A stretch of DNA of 64,000 bases, from NCBI GenBank assembly GCA_000697355.1, contig JNEN01001249.1, positions 310,001 to 374,000 on the forward strand, given 5' to 3'. The first letter of the stretch is position 1. Each line of letters opens with the position of its first letter. The notes beneath the pieces are model-generated. The model was not told where the DNA came from. It saw only the letters and a list, made by a program, of their open reading frames with translations, and did no database searches. Below, piece by piece: positions 48,188 through 62,398 of this stretch. The stretch comes from Syncephalastrum monosporum B8922. Lineage: Eukaryota; Mucoromycota; Mucoromycetes; Mucorales; Syncephalastraceae. Position numbers and translations under genes: made by a program.

Positions 48188-49443
48188 ATGTCAACACCAG
48201 CAGACGGATCCACCGCCAATCCAGCCCAGTCGCCTAATCCAGCCGAAGAAGGCAAGAAGCACACCCCGCCTGTCATTCTCTGCATTGGCATGGCTGGATC
48301 CGGGAAAACCACGTTTATGCAGGTATTTCACAATCTACACTTACGCGTAGACACCCGAAACTCGATCGCTGACTTTGACTGTAGCGAATCGTGGCCGATC
48401 TGCATGCCAAAAAGACGCCGCCCTACGTCTTGAACCTCGACCCGGCCGTCGGTCAGTTACCCTTCACAGCCAACATTGATATCCGCGATACGGTCAACTA
48501 CAAAGAAGTCATGAAACAGTATGTATGGCCTCGCAAGGCGGGCCCCACAACGTGCAAGGTGGCATTGTTTCTAAACCAAGGGATAGATATCAGCTGGGTC
48601 CCAACGGTGGTATTCTGACGAGTCTCAACTTGTTCACGACCAAATTCGATCAAGTGCTTGAATTTGTCAGCAAGCGCGCCGAGTCGGTGAGCAACATTGT
48701 GGTCGATACGCCTGGTCAGATCGAGATCTTTACGTGGTCTGCCTCGGGCGCCATCATCACCGACACGCTTGCTGCGACGTATCCGACTGTGGTGGCGTAC
48801 ATTATCGACACACCTCGCACCACCGCGCCTGCCACCTTCATGAGCAACATGCTCTACGCTTGCTCCATCCTCTACAAGACAAAACTGCCCTTCATCCTCG
48901 TCTTCAACAAGACCGACGTCGTCTCCCACGACTTTGCCGTTGAGTGGATGAACGATTTCGAAAAGTTCCAGGAAGCCCTGGCGCAGGACACGAGCTACAT
49001 GAGCAGCCTGATGAATTCCATGAGCTTGATGCTCGACGAGTTCTACAACCACCTCAAAGTCGTCGGTGTCTCGGCCGTCACCGGAGCAGGCGTCGACGAC
49101 TTCTTCAAGGCCGTCGACGAGGCTGCGCTCGAATACGAGGCCGAGTACAAGCCCGAAATCGAGCGTCTGATTCGCGAAAAGATGGAAAAGGAGGAAAAGG
49201 GCCGCCAGGACCAAATCAACAAGCTCATGAAGGACATGAAGGTCTCCAAGGGGACTGAGGTGCCACTCGGCAATCAGCCCGCCTTTGATGATGCGGACGA
49301 GAGTGATGACAGCGAATGTGAGTAGAAGCAAACGGTGTTATGTATGGATAGAGAAGCTGATAACCCTTTTTCTCCGTTCCTATTTACTAGATGAAAACCC
49401 GCTTCCGTCTTCCTCCAAGTTCCCTCCCTCCGCCCGCAGCTAA
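48188..49443 (+). CDS. GPN1: GPN-loop GTPase 1 (Npa3/XAB1)
   Basis: GTPase needed for nuclear import of RNA polymerase II. Exons: 48188-48322, 48385-48518, 48587-49317, 49391-49443; 350 residues. Motifs: GMAGSGKTT (G1), GPNGG (the GPN loop), DTPGQIE (G3), FNKTDV (G4), and a helical charged C-terminus. Without the last intron the frame stops at TAG 49323-49325 (335 residues). A good donor (GTGAGT at 49318), an acceptor TTACTAG (49390) and correct phase support the spliced form, which adds a Ser/Pro-rich tail. Both ends are possible. Family call is firm. Confidence 0.93.
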
Positions 49444-49703
49444 TCAAAATATATATATATACACATACATGCACTCTGAATACTTCTCCATATATAAACC
49501 TCGCATCGCACACCCTGCATTTTCTGTTTACATAGCGTGAGTGATCTTTTATTATGATCGTTATTATTATATACGCTTCAAAGCGTATTCGGGTGTGGAT
49601 GTAAAAGAAGATGAACTATTATGACTAGATTTAGTATGCTAAGAGAAAGAAAGAAACAAAAAGGGGGGATATCTATGACTCGTATAAGAAGGGGGTATGT
49701 GAA

Positions 49704-52295
49704 TTAGGCCATATCGGTCAAAGTTAAGGAATGACGTGGATTACGGGTGGTAGTAGTAGCAGTAGTAGTATTAGTAGTGGCTGTGTTGGTGGGAGACTCG
49801 TCCGAAGCGGTGAGAGAAATGACGGGCCGGACCTGTCCAGGCTCGGGGCAGTGTGGACGCGCGTACGGACTGGCGTGTGCATCCTCACTGCTATGGTTAT
49901 GAGGAAGATGAGTAGGTGAAGGATGATTTTCATGCGGGTGGGAGTCGTTGCTATGACATGTATGTGGAGACCGCAGGAAGAGGCGGTCGTCGGTGCTGAT
50001 ATCGCTGCCTGCGCGTGTGGTGGTGGCGTGGATGGAGGAGAGGGTCACAGAAGATTTGGAGTAGATAGAAGACTGCTCGTCGTCGGGATGGGTCGCACGC
50101 TTCTTTGTTGTGCGCTGCGGGGGTGGTGTGGGTTGCATATCAGAGAGGGCGGCCGAGTATCGCTTGCGGGCGTAAGCCGTCCTGGATGACCCAAGTGTGA
50201 TCGGTTGCTGGGGTTGTTGGGAAAAGAAGGAGGGCATGGTGTCCGTGTGGCGGACAATTTCGCCGGGTGTAAAGGAGAGGAGGGAGGATGAGCTCGAGAA
50301 GCGGTTGTCTTGCTTTTTCTTGTTGCGTTGCCTGAGGAGCATGCGCGTAGCGGGTGGTAGGCGCGGCGAGTGGGGTGGCGAGGGCACGTCGGGAGCAGCC
50401 GTCATGACAGGCGGGGCTACGCGAGCATCGAACGAGAAATGCTCGAATGGGTCGTCGTGCTGTGGTTCCGACGAGCCAGAAGATTCGCTGATACGGGGCG
50501 ACATGCTGACGAAGGCAGGGTCAAAGTTGGAGAGGTCGGTTGCGGAGGTAAGGCGGGGTACGTAGGGCGGCTCCAGGCGCAGGTGCTCCACATCCTCCCA
50601 GTCGACCTCGTTGAAAAAAGGGTGGGCCTTGATCTCGTCGGCACCATGGACGCCCCACCCTAACCTGTCGATCGGATCACGTTCTAGCAGCTATAGGAGA
50701 AACATATTAGCTCCATAGAACATCACCTTTTTTTCCGTTCTCGCTTCTGAATTACTTACGCCAGACAGAAAGTCGCGCGTGACAGGGTCAAAGTGGGGTG
50801 GGAATTCGAGAGGATCTTCAAGCACGCGGCGGTACATGTCCATGTGGGTATCGGCCCAGAAGGGAGTCTGCAGGGATAACATCAGCAAAAAAGAAAAAAG
50901 AAAAAAGAGCCTAAATCATAACAACCCCTCGTTATGACTACTTACGATGCCAGCGAGCATTTCGTAGAGAAGTGTACCATAGCTCCAGTAGTCGATGGCA
51001 AAGGTATAAGGTTCACCTAACAGCACTTCGGGGGCAAGGTACTCTGCGGTGCCACAAAATGTGGTGGTGATCGGCAGATCGTCCTCGTCGCGATACTGCT
51101 GCGGGGGGAAGATCTTGCTCAGGCCGAAATCAGTGAGTACGATATGACCATCGCGTCCAATCAGCACGTTCTCTGGTTTCAGGTCGCGGTAAATGATGCC
51201 ATGGCGGTGCAGCACGGCCAGGCCTGCTAGGATCTCGGCTGCATAGAAACGGGTTCGCTCAGGCGTGAAGATGTGGTAAGTCGACATTTGGGTGGCAATA
51301 TCGCCACCGCTGAAATAGTCCAGCACAAGGAAAAGCTGCGTGGGTGTCTGGAAGGCATAGTGCATACGAATAAGAAAAGGCGACTGTCCACGCAACCGCG
51401 CGAGGATATCGCGTTCTGCGCGCGTGTGCTGCACTTCTTTTTGCTCCACGACGCGGCTCTTTTTGATCGCCTTTAACGCATACAACCGCTCGCTGCTGCA
51501 ATTGTCTTCCTTTCGTGACTGAACCAAAAGGACCTACATAAGCATAATGTGCCTCTTAACATCCAACGTGCATGGATCCCTTACTGCGTATGCTTCCTTA
51601 CCTTTCCCATACAGCCTTTACCGAGGACTTTGAGCAAGTCATAGTCCTCGAGAGAAACCTTGACCGACTCGGGAGACGAGGGCGGCGAGGGTGGCGACGA
51701 AGGCGATGCGGGCGAGAGCGACGGAGGTGTCACCGAGGATTGCGAGGAGTGATCAGGATCGTGTTTCTGAACAGGTACGCGCTGGTCCTCCTCGCGTTGG
51801 ACGCTCAGGAAATCACGGAGAATGGTCGAAATGGAGACAATGGGATGTTCAAAGCACTTTTGCAGATAACGCTCGAGCTTGTCTGCATTGGACTTGGCTC
51901 GAAAATTCAAGAGATTCTTGATCGACCGTCGTTTGTTGAGACGAGGACCCTGTGCATAGTCTTGATAAACTGTGGTCGGCGTCGTCAACCCCGGAAATGG
52001 AATTTTGGATTTGGGGTAATGCGTCCGAATCTGATTGAATATGAGTTTATTTTCTATGGGGACCCGCCGCCCTCAGTATACCTTCTGGTGGAACTCATAA
52101 AAGTCGAACGGGTATCGAACCAGCGAAACAATGGACGTAGGCGATTGCAGGACCACGTTGAACACCTGTCATCCTGCGTTCATTATGTGATCTATGCCAT
52201 TCGAATTCACGTACCGACAAGACTTCTTGATGGATAGTCAAAGTCGTCTCAAAGACGGATACCAACGGCGGCTGTTCCGGAGAAGAGCATGGCAT
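49704..52295 (-). CDS. PX-domain AGC-family protein kinase
   Basis: Six exons: 52215-52295, 52082-52165, 51602-52030, 50946-51533, 50760-50867, 49704-50690; 758 residues. The N-terminal 160 residues form a PX (phosphoinositide-binding) domain: [29 protein letters not shown] Ser/Pro linker follows, then a serine/threonine kinase domain (about 205-480): GKGCMGKV loop, ALKAIKK lysine, [38 protein letters not shown]. The AGC C-tail includes PFEHFSFD, a candidate hydrophobic motif. The last 200 residues are Ser/Thr/Pro-rich. Domain order resembles animal SGK3. Endosomal localisation and upstream PDK-type activation are inferred. Confidence 0.9.
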
Positions 52296-54656
52296 GGCAA
52301 CGAAGGAAGGAGCAAAAGAGAGAAAGACAGGGAAACGGAAAAAGGAAAAAGAAGAAATAGAGAGATGAAAGGGAACGCGAAAGAAGATATATATTTGTTT
52401 TTGGCTGATCTGCATGCTTTTTTTTTTTTTTGGCTTCTACGTGCTCCTCGTAGGCCAGGCTGTGAGTGGGATATGGATAGCAATAACGACCCCCGAAACT
52501 CCTAGAGCCTTTCCAACTCCTCCTCCTTTCCATTATTTGAGAAAAAAATTATTACATTAGATGTATATGTATATCATGATTATCTCATTCCATCACCATC
52601 ACACGCTCTGCTTCTCCAGTTTTCATCTCAAGTGCGTCTGTGTATAAGTATGTACAATTTACGCACACGTACACACTCCACACGCATACTACATACACAC
52701 AACACGCAAGCACACGCATGCGAAGAAGAATAAAACAAGAGAGGAAAAGAGATGGCGCCTTTTGCATGCATGATGGTCTTTTTTTGGATGCCCCCCCCCC
52801 CAAACTCAGGGTCCTCTCGCTCATGCCGTATTTTGCCTCTTATACCTGCCCTTGCTTGTTCACCCTTTCTTTTCCCTTTCTCGTAAATGTGATTTTTGGT
52901 TTCGTTTCTTACGGATTGTATTTTTTTCATTATTTATGAAAGGGTGGTACCTCTTCTATGACTATTACGTACACCATCCGAGAACAAAACCCTCCTTTAT
53001 CCGTTCGTGCTCTTTGTCATACATATGCATAGTAATTCAAAATGAGATGACATTGATATATTCTTGCATCCATCATCAGGTGTCAAACGGATACCTATCA
53101 ACGAAAATTACGACAATTGTTGATATATTATGATGATAAACGGGCTCATAAGCAAATGGCTAAAGCTAACCTTCTGATCGAGACCGGAGAAAGGGGTGCG
53201 GTGAAGGGTTTGACAGCCAAAAGGAGGTACAGATACGCATGCACGAGAATGATGTCAACTCTCACAATATTTCCATCCCCTCCATAACCAATTTCGGCTA
53301 CGCTTCTAGTTTGCGTGACCCGAGAAGTGATCGTCTTCATTTGTGCATTGTCACTTGTATAACAGCCCCACAGACCCTGTTTTTTAAATGTTTCTGTGCG
53401 CCCACCATAATATATCTACATAGACTTCATGGTGACTCCCCTTTGACATCAGCGCATCTTACGTAGTATATATACATGCATATATACATTCGTTGTGATT
53501 CCATTTAGAAGTGAGTTGTAACAACAGGTATATTGCTATTGTTTTCTATTTTAAAATATACTCGTGTTGATCAGTAAGGAAACGGCGATCACCCTTATTA
53601 TCAACCCAGCAAATATAAACTTCTCTTGCACATGGATGTATATTACAGCGACCACCATGTTCAGCATCCCATATATACGTATGCTGATATAATATAGTAC
53701 AAGTGCTATATATAACATATAGTAGGATGCTATCGATTGCCCATACAGCTGTTGTTTATTAGAAAAATATCACTATGTAGATATTATAAGGGCGTGAGAG
53801 GAAGATTACTGATACGTAAAAATTTTCCTTTGGTCAAATTAAATCCATCCTTTGGCAATGGTAATACGGTATCTACTATCACTATTTTGCGGCTGAAGAA
53901 ATATTAAAAGTAAACGTTTGCATGCTGGAAGGTGGCCAATAGTAATAGTGCTGAGCGGAGCGGCTCTTTTCACCTCTCCTTGTCAATTATGCAAAGGGGA
54001 GCATAGCTCAAACATGGAAGGGGGGTTGCACGAAGCGGCTCTTTATTGTCTCCTTGAGATCAACAATAGAAATCCAACATTTCGCTGTATGCAAGAAAGA
54101 ATACCTTACTTTCTGTACCGTCACATGAATCTACGCTATAGGTGGGAGAGTATGTCGTAGAACAGTACTGCCGGAAGTGGTTTAGGTTTCAAAGGTTATC
54201 GGCATACTTGTTCTCTCTTTTCTTGTCTGTACAGTGCCGTACGTGCAAGTCGAACTCGGCGAGGGATGTCATCCGCCGTGCGAAGGTTCTGATAGGTTGC
54301 TTTAAATTGATGAAGTTATCCTGTAATGCGGGGTAATTGGTAAAGGTTTTGGATCGTTCTCCGAGTAGATTTGGTTGTGAAGAGTGCTTTATCGTATTGT
54401 GCCGGTGATGGCTCGTGCATGGCGGTGTCAAGCGGCCGATTTGGATGCTCTGAATGTCGTGATACCCTCTATTTGTTTCCTCTTACGAGGCCAATACCAC
54501 ATGCTTTGAGATACCTTCATAACCAACCTGGTGGTTGACATGTCGCACTAGGTGCTTTTATGGCAGGGGGCGACCCATATCGAGAGGTAGGAGAGTACCC
54601 ATGGTGCGATGAACACCAGAGCCACATGCTTGTTTGCCAGTCGATATCGAGCTAAA
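52296..54656. other. Gene-poor interval upstream of the PX kinase
   Basis: AT-rich. Homopolymers at about 52421-52431 (T) and 52792-52801 (C). ACAC-rich leader-like sequence at 52650-52720. Small unassigned ORFs only (for example 53918-54160). No tRNA or rRNA signature seen. Confidence 0.45.
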
Positions 54657-54759
54657 TACAGTAGCCGTGCGGACAAGTTATACGCCCTGGGGATAAAAGA
54701 CTACAACTTAGGCGAGAATATCACTTATCTGGGTATAACTTACCCGCGCGGCTACTGTA
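54657..54759. mobile_element. Mariner-type MITE, 99 bp with 25-bp terminal inverted repeats
   Basis: Arms 54659-54683 and 54733-54757 are inverted copies matching at 22 of 25 positions. They begin CAGTAGCCG and end inside at GTATAAC. Each outer end is flanked by TA, the Tc1/mariner target duplication, and the CAGT terminus is typical of that superfamily. The 49-bp core has no coding capacity, so any movement would need a transposase in trans. Confidence 0.7.
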
Positions 54760-55470
54760 AGTCAATAAAGCACCACGCTGGTCTGGTGCTGGATCTGATG
54801 CTGATCGGCTCTTCTTCCTACAAGTACTTCACCTTCTACCTCCTTCGTTATGAGCATGATTCTCTCTAAACCGTCCGGCAATGCCTATGTACAGCTGCCA
54901 TTATAAACAAGCAAATCGCTATACATTGGACTACTGGACATTATCCTAGTCGTTCTCGTTTGCTTCAAGCAAAGTAAGAATTGTCACAGCACGATTACTG
55001 AACAGGCCCTCCAACTCCTACCGACCTTCACATCTCGCGGTGGGTAAAACGTCCTCACCGCTGCACTAGCAACATTGACCTTGCAAAAATGTTTACTTTC
55101 GCTTTCACTTCTGCTCTCACGACCCTCACTGTTGCAATCTTTTCCGTTGTTTTCTATTTTACATATCATTGTTAGTTTAGGCTGGGGGTGTCTGACCAAC
55201 TGTGAGGCATGACAGCCGAAGAGGATGACTCAGATGGGTCAACCCACGATACTACATGTATCGAGTTCTTTGCGGTCGTCTTCCACAATATACTCGCGCT
55301 CAATGTGTGCTTTGACGGATATCACAGAAAAGACTAAGTGTATGTACAAAAGAGCCGGCCCTTTTAATTATTAAAGTACGACATGATGTATAAATGTCTA
55401 GCAAAGCAATTGTATGTCATCATGAGCATGGGCAAAGAAAAGATGATGCTTTTTGTATATGAGATCGCAT
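54760..55470. other. 3' flank of Hsp70, no gene seen
   Basis: AT-rich sequence with no supported ORF or repeat. A 24-nt pyrimidine/adenine-rich region precedes the Hsp70 stop. Likely 3' untranslated region and terminator of the Hsp70 gene. Confidence 0.4.
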
Positions 55471-57747
<2,277 letters not shown>

Positions 57748-57806
57748 GTTTTCAAATATAGAAGCGAAGAAGAAAACGACCGAGACGCGCGTTTGCGCGG
57801 CTTGGC

Positions 57807-57814
57807 TTATATAT
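57807..57814 (-). promoter_or_regulatory. Hsp70 TATA box
   Basis: ATATATAA on the minus strand, about 60 bp upstream of the ATG at 57747. Confidence 0.6.
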
Positions 57815-57850
57815 CATTCGGGACCCCGATTAACTTTTGGCACTCAATTG

Positions 57851-57882
57851 GAATCATGGAGAAATTGTTGGAAACACCATTC
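57851..57882 (-). promoter_or_regulatory. Step-type heat-shock element of Hsp70
   Basis: GAA triplets begin at 57851, 57861 and 57871, exactly 10 bp apart, followed by TTC at 57880-57882. Seen from the gene strand this is TTC repeated with 7-nt gaps, the step-type HSF1 site. It sits about 37 bp upstream of the TATA box. Binding by HSF is inference. Confidence 0.6.
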
Positions 57883-57948
57883 AAGGTCCGCGTAATGTAT
57901 TCGATAAAGAAAAAGAGAGAGAAGAGAGAGGGGGAGGAAAAGCTACTT

Positions 57949-60900
57949 TTAGATCATGACGCGAAGGCCAGAGGCTTGTGCGCCGATTTGCGCCACTTCA
58001 CAAATCGTGCACTGCTTGCCTTCATGTTCGGGTTTGTACGAAGCCTTGCAGTACGCACACGTCACTGCCGGTGAGCCTCGGTAGATAGGCTCAAAAGAGA
58101 TGGCGCACACCACGAACGGGTTGTATTGGTCATAGTCCAGCTCCACTTCGTCCCGAAGGGTACGCTCGCACACCGCTTGAATTTGTCGTGCCTACAAGAA
58201 AGGAAAAGAAAAAGGAAAAGCGTGTGAGTCGTGTACCTGAATGTTTTCCTTCGTGTGCCTGAGCACCTGGCTCTATTTTTTGTTTACTTACTTCATCAGC
58301 CACGGATCGTGGTGGCACGAGCTCCAAAAGTCGGCGGGCAAACTGTGATGCTGTGTTAAAGTTCTTGAGCTTGAAGGCTTGCTTGGATGCCTGGCGCAGT
58401 GCAAGCTGCAAATGAGGGGTTTGGAGCTGGCAATGGGTAAAGTAGGCAGCGAGCTCAACACCGCGCTTGGCGGACTCGGCGCTCGCCCCCGCTCCAGATG
58501 CAGCTCGGCGCTTCTGTTCGAGGGTGAGGCCCATCAAGTATTCGCGGCAAATGTCAATCAGCTGCACGACTTCTGCAGCCTCATTGCTGTCGGCTGCAAC
58601 GGTAAACAGCACGGAGTGTAACAGGTTCTTGAATTGTGCGGCTGAAGCTGTGAGCTTGCCAGAGGTGAAGAAACGGTAGCCTTGTTGCAGCTGCACCGAT
58701 GCCAGGTTCTGGAAGCTGTAGACGACGACGGGCAGGCTGCTTCGCACATTCGATTCCTCGGGATTACGACGGATGTGGGCCGTCATGGCCGGGTTGGAGG
58801 CCAAAGCAGACACGGTCAGGCGCGATGCCTGGAATATAGACAAAAAGTGGCTCTTGAGGGGAGCAAAGTTGACAATGCCCACTTGACGGTTCAGAGCCTA
58901 AAATGCAGAAACTGAGTTAGACTCGGACAAGCTTCCCATACATGGCTCTTTTTTTTTTTTTGCTCTCTTCTCTTTACCTGCATCGCACTCTCGAATGCAC
59001 CGGCTGCAATGTGATCCGCGGCCAAGGGCGAGTTCTGGGCCCACACGGAGCTCTCGCTGGTGCCAGCCGTTGGTGGCACGAATTCTGCGGTCTCCTGCGC
59101 AGCAGCCTGGCTAATCTCGGCGTCGATGTCTGCCTTAATATCATCATCCAGGTCCCAACCGCCACCTTCTTCATCATCTTCTGCATTCGGCTCAGGGGTA
59201 CCAAACAGATCATCCTCGGCGCGCGCTTTGGATGACAAGCCAGGGATGCCCAAGTCATCGTCATCGCCCTCACCCCAGTCTCCTGCAGCTTCCTCAATGT
59301 TGTCGATCTGGTCGTCATAGGAGAAGGCAGGTGCGGCAGCTTGGCCAATCTGACCTTCACTGGCCACGAACGCGCCTTCAAAGAAGCTCTTGGACAAGGT
59401 CAGGCGGGGCCAGTTGGGATCTTCGAGTCGGTTCACGGTCTGGGGCAGCTTCGGAAGCTCAGCTGTCTCGGTCGGCACTTGGATCTCTTCTTCCGTCTTG
59501 CCCGCAGCGGCCAGGATCTCTTGTGCTTTCTCGTGAAGACCGTGCGTCTTGGCCGTCATGTAGGCGAGAGGGGCTATCATCACATAATCAGATACTGCCT
59601 GTGTTTTACCTTAGCCTTAATTACCTTGGCCGACTTCCTGCAGCTGCCGGACACGCTCCTCAATGTCACCGAGGTAGAGCGCGTTCTGGAAGCTCGACAC
59701 GGGATCTTTGCGAAGCTCGGCAATCTTCATCATCTGGCGGATGTTCGTATCATTGCCACTGATTAGGTATAAGAAGGAGAGTCTATCAAAGTTGCTGACG
59801 CGCTGGTACGACAGCTCAACAATCTATCCATCGAATGTCAGTTACATAGTCCGGCCATAATGCTATATATCTTACCTTGAAGTTGCCCTGACGCAGTGCC
59901 TCGTCACCCAGCTTCTTCCAGCAGTCAGGCTTATCAAGTTGCTTCGCAGTTTCGAGCGCAATATCGAGGTTGCCGCACTCAAGCGCCAGTTCAAAACGAG
60001 TTCTCGGCTCGCGGACAAAGTGCAGAGCAATCTAATAGGGAATGCATGAGAACACCGATACATACCTTCGTCCCTCAATCTTACCTCCGGGTAGCCCTTC
60101 TTTTGAAGATAAGCGATGATCGACTGACCAACCAGGTTCGAGTTGCGAATAATATGAAGCACTTCCTCGTATTGCTTCTTGATGAGCGCTAGCTTGAAGC
60201 GGTACTCGGTAGGGTCAATCTTGATCGTGCGGGGTGTGGCCTCACGGTCCAAGATGTAGAGCGTCTTGCCTTTGACGCGCGTCAAGTAAACAGGTTGCTC
60301 CAGGGTACGAATAATACCGTTGTCACTACGCAGACCGATCAGCATCGTGTTCATTTCATGCATTTCCTTTACTTACCCCTGAGGAAGAGCGTATTTGATA
60401 TGGTTCAGCGTGCAGTAGATGAAAACACCTGAATCATCCCAGGTACCGCTCTTGATACGAATAGTCTCATGGACTTGGCACGTCTGTTGCAGGTTCTTGT
60501 CCGCAATGGTAATGGCTTTTAAAAAGACGAGGTCAGCCAAGAGCAGAATTTGCTTCCTTTCTCCGACTTACAGTGCTTGCTAAGCAGGGCAATCATGGAC
60601 ATATCACTGTTCCACACAACATACTTGACAGAGGAGACCGGGAGCTCAGCCGAAACACGACGCTGTTGAATATCAAACAGTATGACAGAGCTAGCAGTGG
60701 CCATTAACAGGGCGCCGGTCCCAGCATAAAAGATCTCGGTCACCTGACCCGGAGGCTTGAAGGCTTTGGTGACGGCATTGGACAAGTCACGGATCTGAAT
60801 CTCTTGCTTGAACTTGTCAAAGACAGCGAAGCGGTTGCGCGCAATGAACAGCGCGGATTGACCCGAGCCTCGCTTAGACTCATCCGAGGGCTCCTTCAGG

Positions 60901-62398
60901 CTGCCCGACAGGTTCTTGGGCAAATGATACAGCTCATAAACGCCGCCGTCGTGAGGCTAACACAAAATTATAAGGGATTTGCGTAGATAGGATTGCGGTC
61001 AAGTCTACGTACCGAAGTGACAAGCACAGCGCGTTCTGCTGGATTGTAAGACAAGGTGCGAGGCTGTGTGTAAGGCGATTCAAGTTTGCGGACGCTCAAG
61101 ACTTCCTGATCTGCACCGCTGGTCAGATCATTGATATGGATAACCTTGTCCTTGACGTAGTACACCTGGTTCTGATGAACTTGATAGGCAGGACGCTCGC
61201 GCTCGAGCTTAAAGACGATCAAACCGCTATCGTGGCCTGCACAAAAAAAAAGTTAGGAATTACATGTTCCCGGGTTGGTGCAAACATACCGGCAGCAAAG
61301 AGATTCAACTCGGGGTGGGCTGTCAAGACCCAGAAACGATCGTGGTCGCGGCGGAAGGTGGCGAGGGCAGTACGCTTGGTCATGTCCCAGACACGCACCG
61401 ACTTATCCTCACCATCGGAAAGAATCAGCTCCTGTCTCGGGTGGAAGATGGCGCTTGATACGTTGTTATAGTGACCGCGGCAGCTGTCGACTTCCCATGC
61501 TTTCGTCTCTGAAACACAGGTAGGCATGAATACAAATGAAAAGCGAGAAGTTTCTAATTGGTGACGTACCGCTCATGCGCCAGAGCTTAACCTGGCGATC
61601 GTCACCGGCCGAGACGATCAAGGGCAAGGTTGGGTGGAAGGATGCCCAGTTGACACCGTGATCGTGACCTTCCAGGACGTATTTGACCATGACATCGGTC
61701 GAACCGAACAAGTCGGCCTGCGAGCTCTGACGGGCAAAGGAGTCCTCGAAGCTCATGGGCGTCGGCGCCTGATTCTTCTTGCGGAGGCCCGAGATATCCC
61801 AGACGCGGACGGTCTGGTCCATGGAGGCAGAGACGACGAGATCGTTCTTTGGATGGAACTGAGCACACATGACGTAGTGGTTGTGGCCGGTGAGGATGGC
61901 GATACAGTTGCGCGACTGCCAGTTCCAGATGCGGATCGTCTGGTCATCCGAGGCAGAGAGAATCCACGGGTACTCGTGATGGAAGAAGACGGTGCGCACA
62001 TAATCCAAATGGCCGTTCAGGGTGAAGAGACAGCGACGGGTCTTGTAGTTCCACACTTTGATCTTGTAATCGTCGCCACCCGAGACAAAAAGGGGTTGCG
62101 TAGGGTGAAAGGCAATACCACGGACGGGACCTGTCAAGTTGTAGTTGTGAATACCCTCCATCCGTCTGCCAATGTCCGAATTCACGTTACCATCGTGTTC
62201 GTCGAAGCGTTCGAGAAGAGTGCCCATCCGGTAATCCCACAGCTGGATGCAACCATTATGCAAGGACGCGAGGATCCAGGGACGCTTGGGATGGAACGCG
62301 ATGCCCTTGACACGGTTGCTTTTCGATTCAAACTACACAGCAGTTGAGCAAGATACGGAGAAGACCGGATGCAAGTTTACCTTTGTAAGCATCTGCAT
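57949..62398 (-). CDS. COP1: Coatomer subunit alpha (COPI alpha)
   Basis: Largest subunit of the COPI coat, binding dilysine cargo in Golgi-to-ER traffic. Thirteen exons: 62381-62398, 62191-62332, 61570-62130, 61290-61508, 61013-61236, 60572-60956, 60377-60515, 60085-60325, 59876-60031, 59625-59823, 58978-59573, 58292-58897, 57949-58191; 1242 residues. The N-terminus has WD repeats ([48 protein letters not shown]), a second WD propeller, then an alpha-solenoid, an acidic linker and the C-terminal domain with CxxC pairs (CAYC, CTIC). Intron 62131-62190 is stop-free and 3n; removal gives the canonical [14 protein letters not shown]. Intact. Confidence 0.97.

Noticed and set aside
48498..49331. 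277-codon ORF opposite GPN1
   Set aside because: Antisense shadow of GPN1.
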